Shown: positions 8,002 through 15,081 of the stretch, one piece after another
Numbering within the stretch: position 1 is the stretch's first letter
Layout of the letters: every line of letters starts with the position of its first letter
Source: Prevotellaceae bacterium UBA1391
GTDB lineage: Bacteria > Bacteroidota > Bacteroidia > Bacteroidales > Bacteroidaceae
Reading direction: 5' to 3'
NCBI GenBank assembly: GCA_002305265.1
Contig: DBQP01000018.1
Location: forward strand, 33,575-97,574
DNA length: 64,000 bases
Made by a program: the position numbers and the translations under genes
The notes under the pieces: generated by a model
Database searches by the model: none
Told to the model about the DNA's origin: nothing
Seen by the model: the letters and a program-made list of their open reading frames with translations, nothing else

Positions 8002-9828
8002 ATGCTCATCACGCTACTTATTCTCACATTCACCATCGCGGCCTTCATCCAGGGAAGGTTGCGCGGCGATATCGTTGCCCTTATTGCGCTCAGTGCGCTC
8101 ATGCTTTTCGGAATCATCACGCCAACAGAGGCGCTTTCCGGTTTTTCTTCGCCCGTCGTCATCATGATGGTGGGACTCTTCGTCGTGGGCGGCGCCATCC
8201 TCCAGACGGGACTTGCGAAGGCCGTCTCGCAGCGCATCATGCGTCTGGCTGCCGGCAACGAGACGCGCATGTTCATTCTCGTCATGCTGACGACGAGTTT
8301 TATCGGTGCCTTCGTCAGCAACACCGGCACCGTGGCCCTCCTCATGCCCATCGTCATCAGCATGTGCAAGCAGTCGGGCACGTCGCCCTCGCGGCTGCTC
8401 ATGCCCATGGCCTTCGCAGGCAGTCTCGGCGGCATGCTCACACTGATTGGTACTCCGCCCAACCTTGTCATCCATGAAGCCCTTGTCGACGCCGGCTATT
8501 CCGGCATGACCTTCTTCGGTTTCCTGCCCATCGGTCTCATCGCCATCACCGTCGGCATCGTCGTGCTGCTCCCCATGAGCCGCTACATTCTCGGCCGCAA
8601 CAAGCGCAGTGCCGGCCACACACGTCACGAGAAGTCGGCCGACATGCTCATGGAGGAATACCAGCTGCAGCATCTGGCCGCCTGCCGCATCAGCGACAAG
8701 TCGAAGCTCAAGGGCCACACCATCGGACAGCTCAATCTGCAGCAGCGCTATGGACTGACGATTCTCGAAATCCGCCGCACGGAGCACCGCAGGCGCGGCA
8801 TCTTCGCCAACGTCAACCAGAACATGGCGTGGGCCGACACGACGCTGACCGCCAACGACCTGCTCTTCGTCATGGGGCGCGAGGAGGACTTCCAGCGCCT
8901 GCTGACCGACTACCAGCTGGAGCGCATCGAGGACTCGCAGCTCGGATTCTACGACATCGGCGTGGCCGAACTCGTCGTCATGCCCTCCTCCAAGCTCGAC
9001 GGCCTGACCGTGCGCGACTCGAATCTGCGGCAGCAGCACAACCTCAACGTGCTCGGCATCCGCCGGCAGACCAACCGCATCGTCTCCGAGCTCGGCAACG
9101 AGCGCATCCACGCCGGCGACGTCCTGCTCGTGCAGTCGACTTGGGAAAACATCCAGGCCGCCACTTCGCAAACCGAGGACTGGGTCATCCTCGGCCAGCC
9201 CGAGCAGCAGGCCCAGCGCGCCACCATCGACTACAAGGCGCCCCTGGCCGCACTCATCATGCTCGTGATGATCGTGATGATGGTGTTCGACTTCATCCCC
9301 GTGTCGCCCGTCACCGCCGTCATCCTCGCCGGCCTGCTCACAGTGCTCGGCGGCTGTTTCCGCAATGTGGAAGCCGCCTACCGCACGATCAATTGGGAAA
9401 GCATCGTCATGATTGCCGCCATGATGCCCATGTCGACCGCGCTGGAGAAGACCGGCGTGTCGAGCCTCGTCAGCGAGTTTCTCGTCAGCTCGCTCGGCGG
9501 TTTCGGACCCACCATCCTGCTGGCGGGCATCTACCTCACGACCTCCATCATGACCATGTTCATCTCCAACACCGCCACCGCCGTCCTCATGGCTCCCATT
9601 GCCATGTCGGCCGCCAGCAGCATCAGCGTCAATCCTTACGCCTATCTGCTTGCCGTCACGCTCGGAGCCAGCATGTGCTTCGCCTCGCCCTTCTCGACGC
9701 CGCCCAACGCCCTCGTCATGCGTGCCGGTCAGTATTCCTTCATGGACTACGTCAAGGTGGGTCTGCCGCTCCAGCTCATCATGGGCATCGTCATGACCCT
9801 CGTGCTCCCGCTGCTCTTCCCCTTCTGA
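8002..9828 (+). CDS. SLC13/DASS-type permease with two TrkA-C (RCK_C) domains
   Basis: This is a predicted inner-membrane anion or carboxylate transporter of the ion transporter superfamily (SLC13, CitMHS, NhaD-like). The 608-residue protein has an N-terminal membrane block (about 1-200), two cytoplasmic TrkA-C domains (about 226-300 and 318-385) and a C-terminal membrane block (about 410-608). Conserved hairpin motifs SNTGTVALLMPI (about 112) and GTPPNLV (about 152) lie in the first half. SNTATAVLMAPIA and a second STPPNALV lie in the second, the inverted-repeat pattern of the family. Similar proteins transport sulfate, dicarboxylates or arsenite; the substrate is not decided here. A tandem repeat array abuts the start codon, and no standard promoter box is seen close by. 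Confidence 0.85.
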   Translation: MLITLLILTFTIAAFIQGRLRGDIVALIALSALMLFGIITPTEALSGFSSPVVIMMVGLFVVGGAILQTGLAKAVSQRIMRLAAGNETRMFILVMLTTSFIGAFVSNTGTVALLMPIVISMCKQSGTSPSRLLMPMAFAGSLGGMLTLIGTPPNLVIHEALVDAGYSGMTFFGFLPIGLIAITVGIVVLLPMSRYILGRNKRSAGHTRHEKSADMLMEEYQLQHLAACRISDKSKLKGHTIGQLNLQQRYGLTILEIRRTEHRRRGIFANVNQNMAWADTTLTANDLLFVMGREEDFQRLLTDYQLERIEDSQLGFYDIGVAELVVMPSSKLDGLTVRDSNLRQQHNLNVLGIRRQTNRIVSELGNERIHAGDVLLVQSTWENIQAATSQTEDWVILGQPEQQAQRATIDYKAPLAALIMLVMIVMMVFDFIPVSPVTAVILAGLLTVLGGCFRNVEAAYRTINWESIVMIAAMMPMSTALEKTGVSSLVSEFLVSSLGGFGPTILLAGIYLTTSIMTMFISNTATAVLMAPIAMSAASSISVNPYAYLLAVTLGASMCFASPFSTPPNALVMRAGQYSFMDYVKVGLPLQLIMGIVMTLVLPLLFPF

Positions 9829-9929
9829 CCGCCATCGGCCCGCGGCATGAGCGCCGCCGCGGACGACCGTATCGCTACGACCGCCGCCACAGGGCGAAGA
9901 CCCGCGGCCTGCATCGGCATCGCTCCACT

Positions 9930-10040
9930 TTTGCAGTCGTTTTCCAGCGTCATCCTTTTCGGCGCGGAAAACGACTGCGCTAGTTTTCAAAAACCAACGC
10001 ACTCTTTCCGACGCGCGAACGCACTCGTTTTTGGTCCGGC
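9930..10040. repeat. Degenerate 22-bp array, GCAGTCGTTTT family (family B)
   Basis: AACGCACTC begins at 9996 and 10018 (22 apart). GCAGTCGTTTTCC at 9933 and GCGCTAGTTTTC at 9977 are 44 apart. The inverted word AACGACTGCG occurs at 9970. The same core recurs at 21200, 48307 and 57667. It lies in the 785-base gap between the permease and the tRNA gene. Confidence 0.7.
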
Positions 10041-10120
10041 CACCGATGCGCCTGCATGGCCACGAGCCGCCGACAGCGAACGTGGGGCGACGCACGGATG
10101 TCGGCAGAGGTTTTTGAAAT

Positions 10121-10206
10121 GGCGGGAAGGCCTTCGTGACATGGCGAGAAGGCCTTTGCAACTCGCCGAGAAGGCCTTTGCAACTCGCCGAGAAGGCCTT
10201 CGTGGG
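10121..10206. repeat. 22-bp array with AAGGCCTT palindrome (family A), 4 copies
   Basis: AAGGCCTT begins at 10127, 10149, 10171 and 10193, exactly 22 bases apart. The outer two units carry the full AAGGCCTTCG; the inner two have TTTG. The two middle units are nearly identical over the whole 22 bases. It belongs to the same family as arrays at 18366, 31175, 48224 and 63558. Confidence 0.92.
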
Positions 10207-10259
10207 CGCTTGGGATGAGCGGGCGGGCGGGTCCAGCACGAATGGCCGGCACAGTTCCA

Positions 10260-10440
10260 GCGTCGGGCCTCAGTGGCAAGGACACACACTTTTTGAAAAT
10301 TTCGTTCAAGATTGCGGAAAAGATGCGACGGGCCTCAGTGGCAAAGGCACACGCTTTTTGACAATTTTGTTCAAGATTGCGAAAAAAGATACGTCGGGCC
10401 AAGGGGGCAACGATGCACGCATTTTGACTTCCACTGCGAT
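10260..10440. repeat. Tandem array, 65-66-bp unit, about 2.7 copies
   Basis: CGGGCC begins at 10264, 10329 and 10395 (65 and 66 bases). The first two units share CTCAGTGGCAA and TTCAAGATTGCG. It sits between the family A array and the tRNA promoter. Confidence 0.88.
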
Positions 10441-10529
10441 GGCTACGGTCATTCTGCAGTCGACACAGAGGCTGAAACACGACTTTTTGGGGTCTTTTCC
10501 ATGTCAAAATGTTAAAAAACGGCTCAATG

Positions 10530-10561
10530 TTTGGCCATGTCAGCAAAAAGTCTTACCTTTG
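10530..10561 (+). promoter_or_regulatory. Promoter of the tRNA-fMet gene
   Basis: TTTG (10530-10533) and TACCTTTG (10554-10561) are separated by 20 bases, a good Bacteroidota promoter about 50 bases before the tRNA. Confidence 0.8.
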
Positions 10562-10612
10562 CACACGCAAATGAGAAGCAGCGCTGTTGCCTACTCAGAA
10601 AGCATACTACAT

Positions 10613-10685
10613 CGCGGGGTGGAGCAGTTGGTAGCTCGCCAGGCTCATAACCTGGAGGTCGCATGTTCGAGTCCTGCCCCCGCAA
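10613..10685 (+). tRNA. Initiator tRNA-Met (anticodon CAT)
   Basis: The 73-base sequence folds as a cloverleaf. Its acceptor arms are CGCGGGG and CCCCGCA, the D stem is GAGC/GCTC, the anticodon stem is CCAGG/CCTGG with loop CTCATAA, and the T loop is TTCGAGT. The unpaired C1 x A72 at the top of the acceptor identifies it as the initiator. Two oddities are visible. The anticodon stem has AGG/CCT in place of the usual three G:C pairs. The T stem GCATG/CCTGC has a T x C mismatch (10664 x 10674). The terminal CCA is not encoded (CTA follows). Confidence 0.93.
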
Positions 10686-10695
10686 CTACATTTCA

Positions 10696-10727
10696 GACGC
10701 TCTGCAAGGTTTTCCTTGCAGAGCGTC
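10696..10727 (+). terminator. Strong hairpin after the tRNA
   Basis: A perfect 14-bp stem (GACGCTCTGCAAGG with its complement) encloses a TTTT loop. It starts 11 bases after the tRNA. No long T run follows, but its position fits a terminator or a processing structure. Confidence 0.75.
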
Positions 10728-10927
10728 GCTTCGTTTGTCGGCATGACGAGGCGGGATTGCCGGCAAGCGGAGGGTCGGACACGCGGCTGCGGCCCGGCAC
10801 GGACGCCTCGCCCGGAGCGCTCCGGCCTGCCCTGCGGGAGACGGGAATGGCTCGGCGGGGGGCTGGGCGCATTTCACGCGCGCGAAACAATTATAAGTGA
10901 AATGCCGCCGTTGTGAAAAAATTTAAG

Positions 10928-10935
10928 TAACTTTG
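10928..10935 (+). promoter_or_regulatory. -7 box upstream of the DUF1599 gene
   Basis: TAACTTTG matches TAnnTTTG. A TTG at 10911 is the only -33 candidate and is too close (14 bases). An inverted repeat ATTTCAC/GTGAAAT (10871-10877 and 10897-10903) lies upstream. The box excludes the in-frame ATG at 10933 as a start. Confidence 0.5.
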
Positions 10936-10992
10936 CACATTCCTTCACGGCCGCCACACGTGCGGAAGCCCACCAACAAACAGCGCAAAACG

Positions 10993-11559
10993 ATGGCAAC
11001 GAACCTTCAACACACCAACGAACAGTTTGAGGCAGCCATGGCCGGATGCCGCAAGGTGTTCGCCGCCAAGCTCCACGACTATGGCGCAGCGTGGCGCATC
11101 ATGCGCGCCACTTCCGTCACCGACCAGATTCTCATCAAGGCCAAGCGCATCCGCAGTCTGGAGGTGAAAGGCGAGGCACTCGTCGACGAAGGCATCTTCC
11201 CCGAGTTCCAGGCCATCGTCAACTACAGCATCGTGGCCCTCATCCAGCTCCAGTTGGGCTTTGCCGACAGCAAGGACATGGATCCTGAGACTGCGCTCCG
11301 CCACTACGACCGATTCGCCCACGAGGCGCTGGCGCTGATGAAGCGGAAAAACCACGACTACGACGAGGCGTGGCGCATCATGCGCGTGAGCTCCTACACC
11401 GACATCATCCTGCAGAAGCTGCAGCGGACGAAGGAAATCGAGGGCAACGGCGGGCAGACGCTTGTAAGCGAGGGACTTGAGGCGAACTACCTCGACATGC
11501 TCAACTATGCCGTCTTCGCCCTCATCCAACTCACAGAAGCCGGAGCCACAGACGCATGA
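10993..11559 (+). CDS. DUF1599 (Nmad1-like) protein with two tandem copies of the domain
   Basis: The biochemical function is unknown; the domain (PF07659, renamed, I believe, nucleotide modification associated domain 1) is found in Bacteroidota and phages. The 188-residue protein contains the domain twice. Both halves share the pattern KxxDYxxAWRIMRxxSxTDxIL (about 24-45 and 119-140), then a charged helix, and end in FALIQL or VALIQL. The ATG at 10993 is chosen because a longer frame would start inside the -7 box. The stop codon overlaps the next start as ATGA (11556-11559), so translation of the DoxX/MauE-like gene is probably coupled. A nucleotide-related role is inference from family naming only. 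Confidence 0.8.
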   Translation: MATNLQHTNEQFEAAMAGCRKVFAAKLHDYGAAWRIMRATSVTDQILIKAKRIRSLEVKGEALVDEGIFPEFQAIVNYSIVALIQLQLGFADSKDMDPETALRHYDRFAHEALALMKRKNHDYDEAWRIMRVSSYTDIILQKLQRTKEIEGNGGQTLVSEGLEANYLDMLNYAVFALIQLTEAGATDA

Positions 11560-12815
11560 CACAGTCCGTCGACACACCAGCCGTGCAGCCCGATGCTGCC
11601 GCCGAGGCCGCGCCCCAGGAGGCGAAGAAGGGCGGCCGCGCACCCCGCCGCGGGCGGTGGAAGGCGCTGGTCGTGAATGTCTGCCGCATGCTGCTGGCCG
11701 CCACGCTGCTCTTCTCCGGATGGGTGAAGGCCAACGACCCGCTGGGCGTCGTCATCAAGCTGGAGGAGTATGTACAGGCCCTGGGCCTCACGATGCCCGA
11801 CGGCCTCATCCTGCTCGGCGGAAGCATCGCGATGGCGCTGTTCGAGTTCACCCTCGGCCTTGCCCTCCTGCTTCGTCTCAACCACCGGCTGACGGCCATC
11901 CTCACCCTTCTGTTCATGCTTGCGATGACGGTCGTCACGGCATGGCTCTACGCCACCGACGCCGTGAGCGACTGCGGCTGTTTCGGCGACGTCATCATCC
12001 TGTCGAACGGTGCCACGCTTCTGAAGAACATCTTGCTGCTGGCCGCCGCCATCGTCGTGATGCACGGACACCACCTGCAGGTGCGCTTCATCTCCACTAA
12101 CTACTCCTGGCTCGTCTCGCGCCCTGCGATGGTGGGCATCGTGGCCTACGCCGTCTGGAGTCTCTACGCGCTGCCGCCCGTCGATTTCCGCCCCTTCTAT
12201 GTGGGCGCCGACCTGCGCGCCGCCTATGAGGGAGCCGAGGCCCGGCTGCACAACAATGTCGACGTGCGCATCGTCTACACAAAGGACGGGAAGACCCTCG
12301 AGCTGGGACTGGACGACGACGACCCCGACTCGACCTGGACCTACGTCGAGACGCGGCGCATCCCGCGGCACTCCGCCACGCTGCGCAACGCCACATTCCT
12401 GTCGCACAGGGCCGACGCCGCCGGATTTGAAGCGCTCGACCCCGCGGCCGACGCCGATGTCACGCCCGACATCCTCTACGCCGACGTCCCCGTCCTGCTG
12501 CTCATCATCCCCGACATGCGCACCGCCGACCAAGGCTGCGCCGGCAGCATCAACCTCATCTACGAGTGGGCCCACGAGCAGGGCTACGGCTTCTACTGCC
12601 TCACGGCGTCGGACGCCGCCGCATTCGACGACTGGACCGACATGACCGGCGCCGAATATCCCCGCTTCACAGCCGACCGCCAGCTGCTCCAGACCATGCT
12701 GCGCGCCAACCCCGGACTCATGCTGCTGCAAGACGGACGCGTCGTGGCCAAGTGGAGCAACTGGAACCTGCCCGAGCCCGAAGACATCCCCTCGGCACTC
12801 CGCAAAGCGCCGTAG
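11556..12815 (+). CDS. BT_3928-type membrane protein: DoxX/MauE-like domain plus thioredoxin-like tail
   Basis: The 419-residue protein starts with a charged Ala-rich cytoplasmic stretch (about 1-38). Four to five membrane helices of the DoxX/MauE type follow (about 40-170), with the MauE-like loop motif DCGCFGD (about 138-144). The remainder (about 205-419) is predicted outside the membrane. It resembles a thioredoxin-like fold lacking a CXXC motif: a beta strand VPVLLLIIP, a single Cys in GCAGS, and a cis-Pro-like segment AEYPRF. The pairing suggests a role in envelope redox chemistry, perhaps electron transfer, but this is inference. It overlaps the DUF1599 gene by four bases and is followed by tpiA after 69 bases. 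This order is, as far as I recall, conserved in Bacteroides. Confidence 0.75.
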   Translation: MTQSVDTPAVQPDAAAEAAPQEAKKGGRAPRRGRWKALVVNVCRMLLAATLLFSGWVKANDPLGVVIKLEEYVQALGLTMPDGLILLGGSIAMALFEFTLGLALLLRLNHRLTAILTLLFMLAMTVVTAWLYATDAVSDCGCFGDVIILSNGATLLKNILLLAAAIVVMHGHHLQVRFISTNYSWLVSRPAMVGIVAYAVWSLYALPPVDFRPFYVGADLRAAYEGAEARLHNNVDVRIVYTKDGKTLELGLDDDDPDSTWTYVETRRIPRHSATLRNATFLSHRADAAGFEALDPAADADVTPDILYADVPVLLLIIPDMRTADQGCAGSINLIYEWAHEQGYGFYCLTASDAAAFDDWTDMTGAEYPRFTADRQLLQTMLRANPGLMLLQDGRVVAKWSNWNLPEPEDIPSALRKAP

Positions 12816-12884
12816 ACACATCTCCCGAGCCTCAACAAGAACAACAGATACAAAGTTTCACAATCCCCAAAAACCCACAAGACA

Positions 12885-13637
12885 ATGAGAAAGAAAATTG
12901 TTGCCGGAAACTGGAAGATGAACAAGAACCTCCAGGAAGGCATCGCGCTCGCCACTGAGCTCACCGAAGTCGTCAAGAATCCGAACTGCGACGTCATCAT
13001 CTGCACCCCCTTCATCCACCTGGCCAGCGTAGCCGGCATCGTGAAAGGCAGCGCCATCGAGCTCGGCGCCGAGAACTGCGCCGACAAGGCCAGCGGAGCC
13101 TACACGGGCGAAGTGAGCGCAGAAATGGTGAAGAGCACCGGCGCAGCATACGTCATCCTCGGCCACAGCGAGCGCCGCGAGTACTACCACGAGACTCCCG
13201 AAATCCTCAAGGAGAAAGTGCAGCTCGCCCTCGCCAACGGTCTGAAGGTCATCTTCTGCATCGGCGAGAGCCTCGAAGAGCGCGAGGCCGGCAAGCAGAA
13301 CGAAGTGGTCAAGGCTGAGCTCGAAGGCTCCGTCTTCAACCTCTCCGCAGAAGACTTCGGCAAGATCATCCTCGCCTACGAGCCCATCTGGGCCATCGGC
13401 ACAGGCAAGACCGCCACAAGCGACCAGGCTGAGGAAATCCACGCGTACATCCGCTCCATCGTGGCCGAGAAATACGGTCAGGAAGTAGCCGACAACACTT
13501 CCATCCTCTACGGTGGCAGCTGCAAGGCAAGCAATGCGCCCGAACTCTTCGGCAAGCCCGACATCGACGGTGGCCTCATTGGTGGCGCCAGCCTGCAGGT
13601 AGCCGACTTCAAGGGCATCATCGACGCCTGGAACTAA
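12885..13637 (+). CDS. tpiA: Triosephosphate isomerase
   Basis: TpiA interconverts dihydroxyacetone phosphate and glyceraldehyde 3-phosphate in glycolysis. The 250-residue product has all catalytic landmarks: K11 in GNWKMN, H94 in ILGHSERR and E166 in YEPIWAIGTGKTA. The phosphate-gripping loop follows E166, and the C-terminal GGSCK and GGLIGGASLQ segments bind phosphate. Length matches the family. It sits between the DoxX/MauE-like gene and a SPOR-domain gene and is followed by a long hairpin, which suggests it ends a transcription unit. Confidence 0.97.
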   Translation: MRKKIVAGNWKMNKNLQEGIALATELTEVVKNPNCDVIICTPFIHLASVAGIVKGSAIELGAENCADKASGAYTGEVSAEMVKSTGAAYVILGHSERREYYHETPEILKEKVQLALANGLKVIFCIGESLEEREAGKQNEVVKAELEGSVFNLSAEDFGKIILAYEPIWAIGTGKTATSDQAEEIHAYIRSIVAEKYGQEVADNTSILYGGSCKASNAPELFGKPDIDGGLIGGASLQVADFKGIIDAWN

Positions 13638-13668
13638 TTCCGGCCCGCTCAGGCAAATCATCCGCATT

Positions 13669-13708
13669 CAGTGCAACCTCACGCCCCACCGGCAGTGGGG
13701 CTGCACTG
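13669..13708 (+). terminator. Bipartite hairpin after tpiA
   Basis: An inner stem CCCCAC/GTGGGG (13684-13689 and 13695-13700) is enclosed by an outer stem CAGTGCA/TGCACTG (13669-13675 and 13702-13708). It lies 31 bases after the tpiA stop and has no T run. Confidence 0.6.
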
Positions 13709-13736
13709 CAATGCCTCCACCCCAACCAGCACACTT

Positions 13737-14228
13737 ATGCACAAGATTCTTTTCACAGCCCTTCTCTTCTGCTCCGCCACGAGCATGAATGCGCAGCAAT
13801 TCATCGAACAGCTGGAGCGCGACACCGACGGACAAGGCACCATCACCGTGACAGAGGATCAACGCCTCACGAACATGATCAACACTGGCGACGTGTCTCT
13901 CGAGAAGCCCGCTGAGCCTGTGGACCTGAGCGCCACGCCCGGCATACACGTCATCACGCGGAAAAAAGTTCGTGGCTACCGCATCCAGATGTACTGGGGC
14001 AACTCCAGCCGATCCGACCAGCAGAAGGCGCTGAACATCGGCAACCGCGTGAAGGCGATGATACCCGGTATCGAATCCTACGTCACCTTCGAGTCACCGC
14101 ACTGGCGTTGCCGCGTCGGCGATTTCCTGACGCGTGAGGAAGCTGCCAAATACCTGACTCAGCTACGCCGCATCGCCCCCGGCGCCATGATTGTCCGCAG
14201 CGAGATTCTCACGACGGCACAACCCTGA
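13737..14228 (+). CDS. Secreted SPOR-domain protein
   Basis: The 163-residue protein has a signal peptide (MHKILFTALLFCSATSMNAQ) and a C-terminal SPOR domain (about 75-155). The SPOR segment contains KVRGYRIQMYWGNSS, two alpha-beta repeats and a final PGAMIVRSEI strand. SPOR domains bind denuded glycan strands of septal peptidoglycan, so a periplasmic role at division sites is likely. The middle (about 25-70) is short and acidic with no recognised domain. The ATG at 13737 is preferred over one at 13671, which would read through the preceding hairpin and hide the signal peptide. Confidence 0.82.
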   Translation: MHKILFTALLFCSATSMNAQQFIEQLERDTDGQGTITVTEDQRLTNMINTGDVSLEKPAEPVDLSATPGIHVITRKKVRGYRIQMYWGNSSRSDQQKALNIGNRVKAMIPGIESYVTFESPHWRCRVGDFLTREEAAKYLTQLRRIAPGAMIVRSEILTTAQP

Positions 14229-14265
14229 CCGGCACACCCGCCGCGAGCGGAAGCCACGGCAATCC

Positions 14266-14358
14266 TCTATTGCAGCGACAGCCATGCTCTGCTGCAAACT
14301 TAGCAAGACGCTGCTATGACGACAGCGACACGCCGCTACGGACATAGCAAGACACAAC
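14266..14358. repeat. Degenerate 22-bp array
   Basis: GCTGC, GCTAT and GCTAC mark units at 14291, 14313 and 14335 (22 apart), and TAGCAAGAC recurs at 14301 and 14345 (44 apart). It lies in the 211-base gap between the SPOR gene and folE. The repeat is weaker than others in the window. Confidence 0.5.
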
Positions 14359-14439
14359 CACGGCTCCAGCGACCGCAGGCCGCGGCTGTTCACAGACAAA
14401 ACGCAGGAAGGCGCACCTTCCACTATCCAAACCACACGT

Positions 14440-14997
14440 ATGGACCCAAAGAAAGCAGAACTGGAACATATCACCCAACGTTTCCTCCAGCTCATCGGCG
14501 AGACTCCGGAGCGGGAAGGACTGCATCGCACGCCGGAGCGCGTGGCCAAAAGCGTCCTCCAACTCACCTGCGGCTATGAGCAAGACCCCGCCGACGTACT
14601 CCTGCAGGCGCGCTTCAAGGAAGACTACAAGCAGATGGTGGTGGTCAAGGACATCGAATTCTACAGTCTCTGCGAGCACCATCTTCTTCCCTTTTTCGGC
14701 AAAGTGCACATCGGCTACATCCCCGACAACTACATCGTGGGCCTGAGCAAGCTCCCCCGCATGGTCGACATCTTTGCCCGACGCCTGCAAGTGCAGGAGC
14801 ACCTGACGGTGCAGATCCGCCGCTGCCTCGAAGAGACGCTGCATCCGCGCGGCGTCATCGTCGTCATCGAGGCGCAGCACCTCTGCATGCAGATGCGCGG
14901 CGTGGAAAAGCAGGGAGCCACCACCCGCACCATCGACTTCTGCGGTGATTTTGCCGAAGCCGAGCGCAGACAGGAGTTCTTCCGCCTACTGCAGTGA
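14440..14997 (+). CDS. folE: GTP cyclohydrolase I
   Basis: FolE converts GTP to 7,8-dihydroneopterin triphosphate, the first step toward folate. The 185-residue product is typical of the short bacterial form. The zinc ligands are visible: C78 and H81 in SLCEHHLLPFFG and C149 in AQHLCMQMRG. The substrate-binding segment LSKLPRMVDIFARRLQVQE (about 104-122) and the GATTRT segment (about 158) are conserved. The dnaG start follows 84 bases downstream on the same strand, so cotranscription is possible. Confidence 0.97.
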   Translation: MDPKKAELEHITQRFLQLIGETPEREGLHRTPERVAKSVLQLTCGYEQDPADVLLQARFKEDYKQMVVVKDIEFYSLCEHHLLPFFGKVHIGYIPDNYIVGLSKLPRMVDIFARRLQVQEHLTVQIRRCLEETLHPRGVIVVIEAQHLCMQMRGVEKQGATTRTIDFCGDFAEAERRQEFFRLLQ

Positions 14998-15081
14998 CGT
15001 GCCCTGCGCACACGCTGCCTCACCCTGCGCCTGCCGACTCCGCACAGGCCGCATTCCCCAACGCATACATTCCATCGGAAC

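Noticed and set aside
10136..10900. 254-residue frame across the repeats and the tRNA gene
   Set aside because: It would translate through the tRNA and its hairpin.
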